A stretch of 64,000 nucleotides of DNA from Natrinema zhouii (GCF_013456555.2 NZ_CP059154.1:930001-994000); one strand, 5' to 3'. Shown: positions 7,731 to 16,292, counted from the first letter of the stretch. Notes: generated by a model from the sequence alone, not told the origin. Numbers and translations are program-made.

Positions 7731-8837
7731 ATGACCGTCGAGGGAGCCAAGCGACGAAGCGACAACGGGACGGTCCTCGAGCCCCTAGCCAGTCCAGTGA
7801 CCGTACGGCATCGAGACGGCATCCACTTCGAGAGCGAGGACGGCGAGCCGCGCGTCGTCGCCGACGCCCGCAGCGCCGTCGGGAGGGTCAACGTGGTGAG
7901 CCACGCCCACGCCGATCACACCTTCCGGACGACGCCGGAGACCGTCGTCTGCTCGGCCGAGACCGCGGCGATCGCCGAGGCCAGAACCGGCTCCGGCTTC
8001 GCGTTCGTCGAGGACGCCCCCGGCATCGAACTCGTCCCGGCCGGCCACGTCGTCGGCTCCCGCGCGGCGATCATCGACCTCGAGGCCGGCGACGAGGGCA
8101 ACGCCAGGGAGGCGGCCGACGCCCCGCAACGCTACTGTTACACTGGCGACTTCTCGACTCGAGATCGCTGCTACCTCGAGGGGTTCGACCCGCAAGCGGT
8201 CGACGCGGACGCGCTCGTCATGGAGACCACCTACGGGGTCCCGAAGTATCGATTCCCACCGCAGGAGCGTCTCGAGGCCGAGATTGTGGACTGGCTCCGC
8301 GACAACGACGATCGACCGTGCTTCCTGTTCGGCTACTCGCTCGGTCGCTCGCAGAAACTGCAGTGGATCGCCCGCGAGGCGACCGGCGACGACGGCCGCG
8401 AGATCCTGGTTTCCGAGTCGATTCACGACGTAAACCGGGCCATCGAAACGGCGACGGATGGTGACCTCGAGTTCCCGGGCGAGCGCTACGACTCGCTGCG
8501 GGGGCTAACGGACGAGATCGTGATCCTCCCGTCGAATCAGGCTCGGGTCGACTGGGTCGAGGCGACCGTCGATCGCGAAGCGGGAGTGAAAGCCGGCTTC
8601 TCGGGATGGGCCGTCGACGACTCCTTCCTGTACCGGGGGAACTACGACGTCACCTTCCCACTCACCGACCACTGTGATTTCGACGAACTCGTCGCGACGG
8701 TTCGAGCGATCGACCCCGAGGTCGTCTACACCAATCACGGCTTCGACGAGGCGTTCGCGGATCACCTCGCGACCGAGCACGGCTATCGGTCGCGGCCGCT
8801 GAAGCGAGACCAGACCACGCTCGAGGAATTCTGTTAA
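7731..8837 (+). CDS. Metallo-beta-lactamase exonuclease, mRNA 3'-end processing factor-like
   Basis: 368 aa. Motif 2 of the metallo-beta-lactamase fold is HAHADHT, with metal ligands His58, His60, Asp62 and His63. It is followed by AGHVVGSRAAIIDLE, the YCYTGDFSTRDR segment and a beta-CASP-like middle containing LFGYSLGRSQKLQW. A late VYTNHGFDEAFADHL supplies the last ligand. These are traits of the archaeal SNM1/CPSF-related nucleases annotated as mRNA 3'-end processing factor or exonuclease. Whether it acts on RNA or DNA cannot be read from sequence. The stop codon overlaps the next ATG (8837), so translation of the two genes is probably coupled. Confidence 0.85.
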   Translation: MTVEGAKRRSDNGTVLEPLASPVTVRHRDGIHFESEDGEPRVVADARSAVGRVNVVSHAHADHTFRTTPETVVCSAETAAIAEARTGSGFAFVEDAPGIELVPAGHVVGSRAAIIDLEAGDEGNAREAADAPQRYCYTGDFSTRDRCYLEGFDPQAVDADALVMETTYGVPKYRFPPQERLEAEIVDWLRDNDDRPCFLFGYSLGRSQKLQWIAREATGDDGREILVSESIHDVNRAIETATDGDLEFPGERYDSLRGLTDEIVILPSNQARVDWVEATVDREAGVKAGFSGWAVDDSFLYRGNYDVTFPLTDHCDFDELVATVRAIDPEVVYTNHGFDEAFADHLATEHGYRSRPLKRDQTTLEEFC

Positions 8838-9085
8838 TGGGAATCATCGACCGCTTCGAGGAGGAGTATCTCGCCGTCTCGAGTAGCCGCGCGTCAGTTC
8901 GGGAACTGCTCGAGTTGTTCGCCGGTGCGGTGCTGTTCGTCGTCGGTGCGAGCGCGCTGGCGTACTATCTGCTCGGTCAGCAGATAGCGATATGGGTCGC
9001 TGGCGGGCTCGTCGTCATCTTCGCGATTACACTGCTTTCGCAGGCCTACTGGGCCGTGACCGGCCGCGAGGACTACGAGGAGTAA
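8837..9085 (+). CDS. Small membrane protein, unknown function
   Basis: 82 aa. A polar, amphipathic N-terminus (about 25 residues) precedes two transmembrane helices, about residues 27-46 (ELFAGAVLFVVGASALAYYL) and 49-72 (IAIWVAGGLVVIFAITLLSQ), and a short acidic tail. Its ATG shares a base with the stop of the nuclease gene, a strong sign of translational coupling. I do not recognise a named family. The coupling suggests a membrane-proximal role with the nuclease, but that is inference. Confidence 0.7.
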   Translation: MGIIDRFEEEYLAVSSSRASVRELLELFAGAVLFVVGASALAYYLLGQQIAIWVAGGLVVIFAITLLSQAYWAVTGREDYEE

Positions 9086-9118
9086 TCGGCGGGCCGGCGC
9101 TCGACGCCGTTCTCACCC

Positions 9119-9436
9119 TCACTCCGTGGTTTCGAAGCGACGAGCTCCGCGGATCATTCGGACGGTCAGGAGCCCGACGCCGACGAGGAACGCGATCCAG
9201 ATCACATCGGCGCCGTCGAACGGCTCCGCGTACTCGACCAGCGCGACGAGCGAAACGAGCGCCGCGACGTAGAGTGCGTTGGTCCCGGTGAAATCCGTCA
9301 GCCCCTCCTCATCGTCGACGCGATCCGGATCATAGCCCGCGATCAGCCGAACCGCCCCGAAATACTTGATCAGGATTCCCAGCGTCGCGATGAACGCCGC
9401 CGTTGCGAGGGGGCCGACGACTGACCCGGTCACCAT
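9119..9436 (-). CDS. Small membrane protein, unknown function
   Basis: 105 aa with three hydrophobic segments, about residues 8-31 (PLATAAFIATLGILIKYFGA), 53-68 and 78-94 (VIWIAFLVGVGLLTVRM). A short charged loop (DPDRVDDEEGL) lies between the first two. The pattern resembles the DUF3784-type small membrane proteins, but I cannot assign it firmly. It converges with the preceding small membrane gene. A sequence rich in A/T (about 9455-9470) just upstream could hold its promoter. Confidence 0.65.
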   Translation of the reverse strand: MVTGSVVGPLATAAFIATLGILIKYFGAVRLIAGYDPDRVDDEEGLTDFTGTNALYVAALVSLVALVEYAEPFDGADVIWIAFLVGVGLLTVRMIRGARRFETTE

Positions 9437-9496
9437 ACGGCAATAGTGACAGGCCGTTCATAAAAATCGTTCCGGGAGCCTCGTTCGGCGACGTCC

Positions 9497-10417
9497 CTAC
9501 GCTCCAGTCCGAAGATGATGGAAGATGTAGGTCTGGGAGTACCCCGCGTACTCGCCCCCGAGCCGTTCGCGAAGGGCTCGAGAGGTGTCGGCGTAGGTCC
9601 CGCGATCGCAGTCGGGATAGTACTCCTCGATCGCCGACTTGAGCCAGGTGTCCAGCGGGACGGCCTCGTCGAAGTCCAGCGCGAAGAGGAGCACGCAGTC
9701 GGCCACCTTGTCGCCGACGCCGACGAACCGCGTCAGATACTCTCGCGCGTCCTCGTACTCGAGGTTCTGCGCCTCGGCCGGATGCGCTTCGCCGGTCGCG
9801 ACCATCTCGGCGGTCCGGACGACGTAGGGAGCGCGGTATCCCAGTCCGAGCTCGCGGAGTTCGGCTTCGGTCGCGGTCGCGAGCTGTTTCGGCGTCGGAA
9901 ACGCGTGATACGTCTCGCCGTCGAACTCGATTTTGTCGCCGTACTCGCGGGCCAGCGTCGAGACCATCGTGTGAATCCGGCCGACGCGCATCTGGGCCGA
10001 GCAGATAAACGAGATCAGACAGCCGAAGGGCGGATCCGCGACCAGTCGCATCCCGCGGTGGGCCTCGTAGGCCTCGCGGAGCAGTGAATCGTCCGGGCCG
10101 GCCGCGACGATCGCCTCGAGGTCGTCGTCGAGGCGCAACAACCGGCGCACGGCCGGTTCGGCGTCGGTCGTCGACTCCCACTCGAGATTGCCGTCGCGGA
10201 CCCGGACGCGGATCACGTCGCCAGCGGCCGCGGCGTCCGAGTTGCCGGAGACGGCGTCCGAGCCGACGACCGTCGAGTACCACGCCCCGGGAGCCGGCGT
10301 CTCGGTGTACATCTCACCGTCTTCACGCTGCCAGAGGTAGCTCTGTCCGCTCTCGAGGGTTCGGTACAGGTCGAGTCCACCGGTGAGTTCGTCGATTGGG
10401 ATCGTCCCCGTCTCCAT
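9497..10417 (-). CDS. ogg: 8-oxoguanine DNA glycosylase/AP lyase (OGG1 type)
   Basis: 306 aa from ATG 10417. The longer open frame upstream of it has no family similarity. The N-terminal beta domain begins with GGLDLYRTLESGQSYLWQRE and resembles OGG1. The helix-hairpin-helix is FVGVGDKVADCVLLFAL with catalytic Lys237. The Asp of PLDTW is residue 256. The Lys-Asp spacing of 19 residues equals that of human OGG1 (K249/D268). The enzyme removes 8-oxoguanine opposite cytosine and cleaves the abasic site. The gene is divergent from the DUF555 gene, with about 146 bp of shared upstream DNA. Confidence 0.93.
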   Translation of the reverse strand: METGTIPIDELTGGLDLYRTLESGQSYLWQREDGEMYTETPAPGAWYSTVVGSDAVSGNSDAAAAGDVIRVRVRDGNLEWESTTDAEPAVRRLLRLDDDLEAIVAAGPDDSLLREAYEAHRGMRLVADPPFGCLISFICSAQMRVGRIHTMVSTLAREYGDKIEFDGETYHAFPTPKQLATATEAELRELGLGYRAPYVVRTAEMVATGEAHPAEAQNLEYEDAREYLTRFVGVGDKVADCVLLFALDFDEAVPLDTWLKSAIEEYYPDCDRGTYADTSRALRERLGGEYAGYSQTYIFHHLRTGA

Positions 10418-10563
10418 TCGCTCGAGCCTTCGGGGGCGTGGACCCTTTGCCTTTCGAACCGACGCTCGGACCGATCGAGTTCTGGACGGCCGTTCGGCAG
10501 TCACACGGAGATGTTCCCGTCCCGGGGCGAACCTTCTTACTGGAGGCGACCGAATGCCTTGGT

Positions 10564-11037
10564 ATGGATTGCAGGGTTGTGGTCGAAGCTGCCGTGCCGG
10601 TCTTCGACGTTGAAACGGAGGACGAAGCGATCCGTATCGCCATCTCGAAGACAGGAGAGATGTTGAACCCTGATCTGAACTACGTCGAAATCAACATGGG
10701 CGAGCGCACCTCTCCATCGGGAGAGGAGCTCCCACCGGCGTTCATCGCGGCCGACGAAGCGCTCGTCGCGCTTGAACTGGAGATGACCGTCTTCAACGTC
10801 GAGCGCGAGGAACACGCCTCGCGGATCGCACGAAAGGAGATCGGCCAACTCCTCGAGAACATTCCACTCGAGGTCATGGAGGTCGAGGTTCTGGAAGACG
10901 ATGCGAACGAGGACAAAACGGCGGACGAAGACGAAGAGACGACCGCTTCTGGCGACGAGTCGACGGAGACGGATTCGACCGACGACGCCGATGATGACGA
11001 CGAAATCCTTCCCGAGTTCGAAGATCTCGTCGAGTAA
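10564..11037 (+). CDS. DUF555 / UPF0212 family protein with altered zinc motif
   Basis: 157 aa from ATG 10564 (MDCRVVVEAAVPVFDVETED). The sequence KTGEMLNPDLNYVEINMGER and LVALELEMTVFNVEREEHAS is diagnostic of this archaea-only family of unknown function. In homologues I remember, the segment after MGER carries a CPxCGEE knuckle. Here it reads TSPSGEE, so both cysteines are absent. The C-terminal 40 residues are an acidic Asp/Glu/Thr/Ser tail ending EILPEFEDLVE. It stands alone, divergent from ogg. The upstream in-frame extension to 10396 overlaps ogg and is unlikely to be translated. Confidence 0.85.
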   Translation: MDCRVVVEAAVPVFDVETEDEAIRIAISKTGEMLNPDLNYVEINMGERTSPSGEELPPAFIAADEALVALELEMTVFNVEREEHASRIARKEIGQLLENIPLEVMEVEVLEDDANEDKTADEDEETTASGDESTETDSTDDADDDDEILPEFEDLVE

Positions 11038-11186
11038 CGGTCAGATCGGCCGCTCGACCCCCTCGAAATAGCGAACCGACCATCCACGGCTCCGGCGGTT
11101 GCGGGAGAGGGAATCCTCGAGCCGAGAGCAATATGACGAGTCTTTCCAGTCGGCAGTGTCGATGGTCGAAGGGTACGACGAGAATC

Positions 11187-11426
11187 TCAGTCCGCGGTTG
11201 CGGCGACGGCTTCTTCCTGCTCACCTTCCCGCATGTTCATCGTGATTCCCCCAGCGAGCGCAAAAACGGCGGCTTTGTGATCGGTTTTTGATTTGTGAAT
11301 TGATGTCGGTCGAATCCCCTTCGCTTCGTATTCACCGAGATCAATCTGACAGTTCTCCCACTCTGCACACTGATTGGATACCTCCGCGAGAAGGCCGTGA
11401 AGGTGAATGAGCTCCTGCTTCTTCAT
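11187..11426 (-). CDS. UPF0058 family protein
   Basis: 79 aa from ATG 11426: MKKQELIHLHGLLAEVSNQC, GEYEAKGIRPTSIHKSKTDH, KAAVFALAGGITMNM. This is the small archaeal UPF0058 protein, usually annotated as a metal-binding or uncharacterised protein. Several His and Cys residues could bind a metal. The open frame extends upstream to 11645, but that part has no similarity to the family. A TATA-like element about 30 bp upstream of the chosen ATG favours a near-leaderless mRNA. Confidence 0.88.
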   Translation of the reverse strand: MKKQELIHLHGLLAEVSNQCAEWENCQIDLGEYEAKGIRPTSIHKSKTDHKAAVFALAGGITMNMREGEQEEAVAATAD

Positions 11427-11449
11427 ACCATCTTCTCCTACCCACTGCA

Positions 11450-11462
11450 GGGTTATATTATT
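11450..11462 (-). promoter_or_regulatory. TATA-type promoter of the UPF0058 gene
   Basis: On the minus strand the sequence reads AATAATATAACC, centred about 30 bp upstream of the ATG at 11426. That spacing predicts transcription starting at or within a few bases of the start codon. Confidence 0.5.
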
Positions 11463-11690
11463 ATCTTGAGTTGCGTTAACACGCGACCCGTGCTGTCTGA
11501 GCGGTGTATCATCGAGAGAGACGATTCGAATGCGGAGCCTACGCGATGAGATTACGCGACGGAGATGTGTTATGGCGCTGTTTACCGGTCTAATAGCAGC
11601 TTTCGATATACTTTCTGAGAGGCGACAACCGGAACGGTAATCCATCCCTACGACCGGATCAACGAGCAGCGAAAAGGTGGTTGCGGAGCC

Positions 11691-11870
11691 CTATCCGAGC
11701 TGTTTCAGCGTCTGGAGGTCGCGATCCGTTCGCATAAATTCGGCCGTACGATGAGAGGCGTGACAGTTCGGACAGTGATACATGTTGGCTGCCGCAGGGA
11801 GTTCGTCCGGAGAAACCTGCCAATCTTTCGTACATTCAGGACACAACAGTTGCACAGTCGTTCTATCCAT
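11691..11870 (-). CDS. Small zinc-ribbon protein (DUF7836-like)
   Basis: 59 aa from ATG 11870. Two knuckles, CPEC (about 10-13) and CPNCHASH (about 33-40), form a probable zinc ribbon. The remainder is short and polar (AEFMRTDRDLQTLKQLG). Such one-domain zinc proteins are numerous in haloarchaea. The sequence looks like the DUF7836 group, but I recall that family only loosely. Function unknown; nucleic-acid or protein binding is possible. It lies between UPF0058 and TFB on the same strand, with its own leader. Confidence 0.75.
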   Translation of the reverse strand: MDRTTVQLLCPECTKDWQVSPDELPAAANMYHCPNCHASHRTAEFMRTDRDLQTLKQLG

Positions 11871-11995
11871 GCTACACACTTTCACACGAGAGGGCAAAAA
11901 CGTTGTCGCAAATTCACGCCACGAAACACCACCCGCATCAGCGCGGCGCGACAGATAACAGCCGTCGACCGACGGCTCAGTCGCCGAATCCGGAT

Positions 11996-12979
11996 TTATG
12001 CGGGTGCGGCCGTGTCAGACGCCTCGAGCAGCTCCTTGTAGCGGTTCCGGATGGTGACCTCGGAGATGCTGGCGACCTCGCTGACCTCGTTCTGGGTGAC
12101 CTTCTCGTTGGTCAGCAAGGCGGCGGCGTACACCGATGCGGCCGCGAGGCCGACCGGCGACTTGCCGCTGTGGACGCCCTCCTGACGGGCCGACTCGAGC
12201 AGTTCGCGGGCCATCCGCTCGGTCTCGTCGGAGAGGTCGAGGTCGCTGACGAACCGTGGCACGTAGTGTTCGGGGTCGGCCGGCTTGACCTCGAGGCCGA
12301 GCTCCCGAATGATGTAGCGGTAGGTGCGGGTCAGTTCCATCTTCTCGACGCGGGAGACGGCCGAGATCTCGTCGAGGCTACGCGGTGTACCGGCCTGGCG
12401 GGCTGCGGCGTACAGCGAGGACGTCGCGACGCCTTCGATGGACCGGCCCGGCAGCAGGTCCTCCTCGAGTGCGCGTCGGTAGATGACGCTGGCGGTCTCG
12501 CGGACGTTCTCGGGGAGGCCGAGCGCGCTCGCCATCCGGTCGATCTCGCCGAGTGCCTGCTTGAGGTTGCGCTCCTTAGAGTCACGGGTGCGGAAGCGCT
12601 CGTTCCAGGTGCGCAGGCGCTGCATCTTCTGGCGCTGGCGGCTCGAGAGCGCGCGGCCGTAGGCGTCCTTGTCCTGCCAGCCGATGTTCGTCGAGAGCCC
12701 CTGGTCGTGCATCATGTTCGTCGTCGGTGCACCGACGCGGGACTTCTCGTCTTTCTCGCTGGCGTCGAAGGCTCGCCATTCGGGGCCGCGATCGATCTCG
12801 TCTTCCTCGACGACGAGGCCACAGTCCGTACAGACCGTCTCGGCGTGTTCGTCGTCCGAGATCAGTCGGCCGCCACACTCCGGACAGTGCTCTTGCTCGT
12901 CGGAAACCGCCGTGGTTTCCTCCTCTTCGGTTTCGGTCTCGCGGTCGTTCGTATAGGTTCGGATGCTGGTATCTGTCAT
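11996..12979 (-). CDS. tfb: Transcription initiation factor IIB (TFB)
   Basis: 327 aa. N-terminal zinc ribbon with Cys32, Cys35, Cys50 and Cys53 (HCPECGGRLI / CTDCGLVVEED). The B-finger region carries DRGPEWRAFDASEKDEKSRV. Two cyclin-like repeats follow, with LPGRSIEGVATSSLYAAARQ and GKSPVGLAAASVYAAALLTN. The final HTH is KVTQNEVSEVASISEVTIRN. TFB bridges TBP-TATA and RNA polymerase and binds the BRE. Haloarchaea have several TFB paralogues and this cannot be ranked among them. Upstream are two TATA-like elements inside an imperfect inverted repeat, which suggests regulated expression. Confidence 0.97.
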   Translation of the reverse strand: MTDTSIRTYTNDRETETEEEETTAVSDEQEHCPECGGRLISDDEHAETVCTDCGLVVEEDEIDRGPEWRAFDASEKDEKSRVGAPTTNMMHDQGLSTNIGWQDKDAYGRALSSRQRQKMQRLRTWNERFRTRDSKERNLKQALGEIDRMASALGLPENVRETASVIYRRALEEDLLPGRSIEGVATSSLYAAARQAGTPRSLDEISAVSRVEKMELTRTYRYIIRELGLEVKPADPEHYVPRFVSDLDLSDETERMARELLESARQEGVHSGKSPVGLAAASVYAAALLTNEKVTQNEVSEVASISEVTIRNRYKELLEASDTAAPA

Positions 12980-13020
12980 GGTGTATCGGGTGAGTTACTC
13001 GGGGCTCCCGGGTGGGGTAA

Positions 13021-13113
13021 CCAGAAGAAACCCGGTCGCCTCAGCTAACAAAGAGTTAGGCCGTAAGCCATATAAAGATTTCGCCTACTTTATAAACTAA
13101 CCGGGTTTGCTGG
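13021..13113 (-). promoter_or_regulatory. tfb promoter region with tandem TATA boxes inside an inverted repeat
   Basis: TATA-like elements on the minus strand are CTTTATATGG (about 13065-13074) and TTTATAAAGT (about 13087-13096). They are flanked by CCAGAAGAAACCCGGT (13021-13036) and its near-complement ACCGGGTTTGCTGG (13100-13113). The arms could be an operator or form a hairpin. Confidence 0.45.
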
Positions 13114-13197
13114 TATATATGTTCCGGTTACATAGTGATTAATCATCTTGGATAGCAGGGCCGGAGTTCAAGTCCCCGGTCGACGAGCGGTGCCCGC

Positions 13198-13485
13198 TCA
13201 CTCGACGGTGAAGAGGTGGCCCTCTCTCGGCACGTCGAACAGTCCGACGCGGGCCCCCGCGTCGAGCCACGCGTGCCCGTACGAAAACGATGCCAGCGCG
13301 TTGACGAGATCGTCTCGCTCTCGAAAGTGGTTCCCGTCCTCGAGATACGATGACGCCATCTCGTAGCAATCGGCGGCCGCTTCCGCCATCGGGGTTCCGT
13401 CCGGCGGCGCGATCGACGCCGCCGCGAGCGCCTCCGCGAGCAGTTCGCCGTAGCGGTTCGTCTTCTCCTCGAGCTCGGCAGCCAT
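13198..13485 (-). CDS. DUF357 family protein
   Basis: 95 aa from ATG 13485. An all-helical small protein: EEKTNRYGELLAEALAAASI, AADCYEMASSYLEDGNHFRE and VNALASFSYGHAWLDAGARV. This matches DUF357, an archaeal helical family of unknown function whose members often act as TPR-like or HEPN-like bundles. Translation upstream of 13485 in the same frame is not family-like. It is divergent from the DUF389 transporter-like gene, with about 106 bp between starts. Confidence 0.85.
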   Translation of the reverse strand: MAAELEEKTNRYGELLAEALAAASIAPPDGTPMAEAAADCYEMASSYLEDGNHFRERDDLVNALASFSYGHAWLDAGARVGLFDVPREGHLFTVE

Positions 13486-13591
13486 AGTCGGTCCTCGTCG
13501 CTCGGCCCCGTAAGTGCGTCGTCGCGCCCGCGGCGAAGTCCCCGACTTAACGACTGTATACGTATGACCGACCCCGCCATGGCTCTCGAGA

Positions 13592-14908
13592 GTGCGATTA
13601 CTCCAGGTGTTCGTGCCGGACGACACGCGGGACGAGGCGCTCCAGGTACTCGAGGGCGAAGACATCGATTACGTGTTGACTGCCGAGAACAGTGACCGGG
13701 ACAACGGCGATCTGGTCACGTTTCCGGTACCGACCCAGGCCGTCGACCACGTGCTCACGTCGTTGCGCGAGATCGGCATCGATGACGACTTCATCGTCGT
13801 CTCCTCGATCGAGACCGCACGCACCCCGCGGATCGATGAACTCGAGGAACGGTACGTCAGCGGGGAGGAAGCGGACGACAGCATCACTCGCGAGGAGATT
13901 CGGACGCGGGCGCTGAATATGACCCCCAGTCGGGTCACCTATTACGTGATGACGGTCCTGAGCGCGATCGTCGCGACGGCGGGCCTGTTGCTCGACTCGC
14001 CCGCGATCGTCGTCGGTTCGATGGTTATCGCCCCGCAAGTCAGTGCGGCCCTTACCGGCACCGTAGGGCTCGTCCTCGACGACCGAGAGATGGTCCGTAG
14101 CGGACTGTCGTCGCTGGCGATCGGGCTCGTCGTCGCGATCGTCAGCGCCTTCGCCTTTGCCTGGCTGGTACGTTTCAGCGGAGTCATTCCCTCGACGATC
14201 GATATCACAGCCATCGCCCAGGTTCAAAACCGAATCTCACCGGGCCTGCTCGCGCTCATCGTCGGGTTCTGTGCCGGGGCAGCGGGTGCGTTCGGTCTCG
14301 CGACGGCGATCCCCGTCTCACTGGTCGGCGTGATGATCGCCGTCGCGCTGATCCCGGCCGCCGCCGCAGTCGGTATCGGGCTGGCCTGGGGCCATCTGCC
14401 TGTCGCCCTCGGAGCGTTCGTCCTGGTCGCGGTCAACGCCGCGTCGATCCTGCTGGCGGGGCTCGCCGTGTTCTGGTACCTCGGCTATCGACCGCTGGAC
14501 TGGACGTCGGGAACGCTCCGCGGAAACGTCTCCTGGGACCGCGTTGGCACCCTCGCCGTCGTGCTCGTCCTCGGAATAGTCGTTATCACCGGTGCTGGCA
14601 TCGTCCTCGGCCAGCACGTCGCCTTCGACAACGAGGTCAACGAGGAGGTCAGAAGCGTCCTGAGCGACGCCGAGTACGACCGACTCGAGCTGGTCGAGGT
14701 GCGCGCCGAGTTCAACGACGGCGGCCTTGTTAGCGACGAGACGGCCGTCACAGTCGTCGTCCAGCGGCCTGCAGACTATCCGTATCCCAACCTCGCCGAA
14801 CGGCTCGAGACGGCACTCGAGGATCGAACCGACCGCGAGCTGGTAGTCACCGTCGAGTACGTCGACAGCGCGACGACGGCGAACGACACCACGGGCCCGT
14901 CACAGTAA
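13592..14908 (+). CDS. DUF389 family membrane protein (TIGR00341)
   Basis: 438 aa with a GTG start. The N-terminal soluble domain (MRLLQVFVPDDTRDEALQVL, residues 1-110) resembles a ferredoxin-like regulatory fold. Then come about six transmembrane helices (residues 117-345) containing GLLLDSPAIVVGSMVIAPQV and the GFCAGAAGAFGLATAI stretch, and a C-terminal soluble domain (DNEVNEEVRSVLSDAEYDRL onward). This is the DUF389 family, often annotated as TIGR00341 and of unproven function; transport has been proposed. It is probably monocistronic: the next gene starts 58 bp downstream. Confidence 0.9.
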   Translation: MRLLQVFVPDDTRDEALQVLEGEDIDYVLTAENSDRDNGDLVTFPVPTQAVDHVLTSLREIGIDDDFIVVSSIETARTPRIDELEERYVSGEEADDSITREEIRTRALNMTPSRVTYYVMTVLSAIVATAGLLLDSPAIVVGSMVIAPQVSAALTGTVGLVLDDREMVRSGLSSLAIGLVVAIVSAFAFAWLVRFSGVIPSTIDITAIAQVQNRISPGLLALIVGFCAGAAGAFGLATAIPVSLVGVMIAVALIPAAAAVGIGLAWGHLPVALGAFVLVAVNAASILLAGLAVFWYLGYRPLDWTSGTLRGNVSWDRVGTLAVVLVLGIVVITGAGIVLGQHVAFDNEVNEEVRSVLSDAEYDRLELVEVRAEFNDGGLVSDETAVTVVVQRPADYPYPNLAERLETALEDRTDRELVVTVEYVDSATTANDTTGPSQ

Positions 14909-14966
14909 GCGGGACCCGATTGCTGAGAGCGCAAGCGGTTTAGGCACTCTATCCGAACTATGAAAC

Positions 14967-16292
14967 ATGAGCGAACAGCCACGCGTCGAGATATATACCA
15001 AAACGGACTGTCCGTACTGTGAGAAGGCGAAGGATCTCTTCGATAGCAAGGGCGTCGAGTACGAGACGTACAACGTCTCCGACGACGACGAACTGTTCGA
15101 GGAAATGGTCGAGCGCGCGGACGGGCGCAAGACCGCCCCCGAAGTGTTCATCGACGACGAACTCATCGGCGGCTGGGACGACACCAGCGCGCTCAACGAG
15201 ACCGGCGAACTCGACGAGAAGCTCGGTATCGCCGACGAGAGCGACGGCGAAATCGTCGAACACCGCACGATGATCATCGCCGGTACCGGGATCGCCGGGC
15301 TGACCGCCGCGATCTACGCCGGCCGCTCGAACAACGAGCCGCTGGTCATCGAAGGCGACGAACCCGGCGGTCAGCTCACCCTGACCACCGACGTCGCAAA
15401 CTACCCCGGCTTCCCCGACGGCATCGGCGGCCCCGAGCTGGTCAACAACATGAAAGAGCAGGCCACGCAGTTCGGTGCCGAGCTGAAAAACGGCATCATC
15501 GAGTCGATCGACGACTCGAGTCGTCCCTTCCGCGTCGAACTCGCGGACGGCGACGTCTACACCGCGGACGCCGTCATCGCCGCGTCGGGGGCCAGCGCCC
15601 GCACCCTCGGCATCCCCGGCGAGGACGAACTCATGGGCTACGGGCTCTCGACGTGTGCGACCTGCGACGGCGCGTTCTTCCGCGACGAGGACATGCTCGT
15701 CGTCGGCGGCGGCGACGCCGCGATGGAAGAAGCCACCTTCCTCACGAAGTTCGCCGACACCGTCTACATCGCCCACCGCCGCGAGGAGTTCCGTGCGGAG
15801 GACTACTGGGTCGACCGCGTCCACGAGAAGGTCGAAGACGGCGAGATCGAGATCATGAAAAACACCGAACTGACCGAGATCCACGGCTCCCAGGCCGAGG
15901 GCGTCGATCACGTCACGCTCGTCGAAAACGACAAGGGCCACCCCACCGACCGCCTCGAGGACCCCGAAACCGAGGAGTTCGAGTTCGACGTCGGCGCGGT
16001 CTTCTTCGCCATCGGTCACACCCCCAACACCGACTACCTCGCGGACACCGGCGTCGAGATGGACGCCGACGGCTACCTCAAGACCAAGGGCGGCGAGGGC
16101 GGCGGGCAGACCGAAACCCACGTCCCCGGTCTCTTCGGTGCCGGCGACGTCGTCGACTACCACTACCAGCAGGCCGTGACTGCGGCAGGGATGGGCTCGA
16201 AGGCCGCACTGGACGCCGACGAGTATCTGGAAGACCTCGAGCGCGCGGACTCGAGCGTCGAGGAAGTGGAGCCGGCAGCGGCTGACGACTAA
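14967..16292 (+). CDS. Glutaredoxin-thioredoxin reductase fusion
   Basis: 441 aa. Residues 1-95 are a glutaredoxin domain with active site CPYC (Cys15, Cys18) and PEVFIDDELIGGWDD. A short linker leads to an FAD/NAD(P)H domain starting TMIIAGTGIAGLTAAIYAGR (about 102), with the redox-active CATC at 230-233, a second nucleotide site DMLVVGGGDAAMEEATF and VPGLFGAGDVVDYHYQQAVT near the C-terminus. The fusion puts an electron acceptor on its reductase, so NAD(P)H electrons could pass to the Grx disulfide within one chain. It lacks separate trx/grx neighbours. The last 21 codons recur as a degenerate copy 0.9 kb downstream. Confidence 0.93.
   Translation: MSEQPRVEIYTKTDCPYCEKAKDLFDSKGVEYETYNVSDDDELFEEMVERADGRKTAPEVFIDDELIGGWDDTSALNETGELDEKLGIADESDGEIVEHRTMIIAGTGIAGLTAAIYAGRSNNEPLVIEGDEPGGQLTLTTDVANYPGFPDGIGGPELVNNMKEQATQFGAELKNGIIESIDDSSRPFRVELADGDVYTADAVIAASGASARTLGIPGEDELMGYGLSTCATCDGAFFRDEDMLVVGGGDAAMEEATFLTKFADTVYIAHRREEFRAEDYWVDRVHEKVEDGEIEIMKNTELTEIHGSQAEGVDHVTLVENDKGHPTDRLEDPETEEFEFDVGAVFFAIGHTPNTDYLADTGVEMDADGYLKTKGGEGGGQTETHVPGLFGAGDVVDYHYQQAVTAAGMGSKAALDADEYLEDLERADSSVEEVEPAAADD

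Noticed and set aside
14958..16163. 401-codon open frame on the minus strand
   Set aside because: It is antisense to the Grx-TrxR gene, which has clear catalytic motifs; it has none itself.
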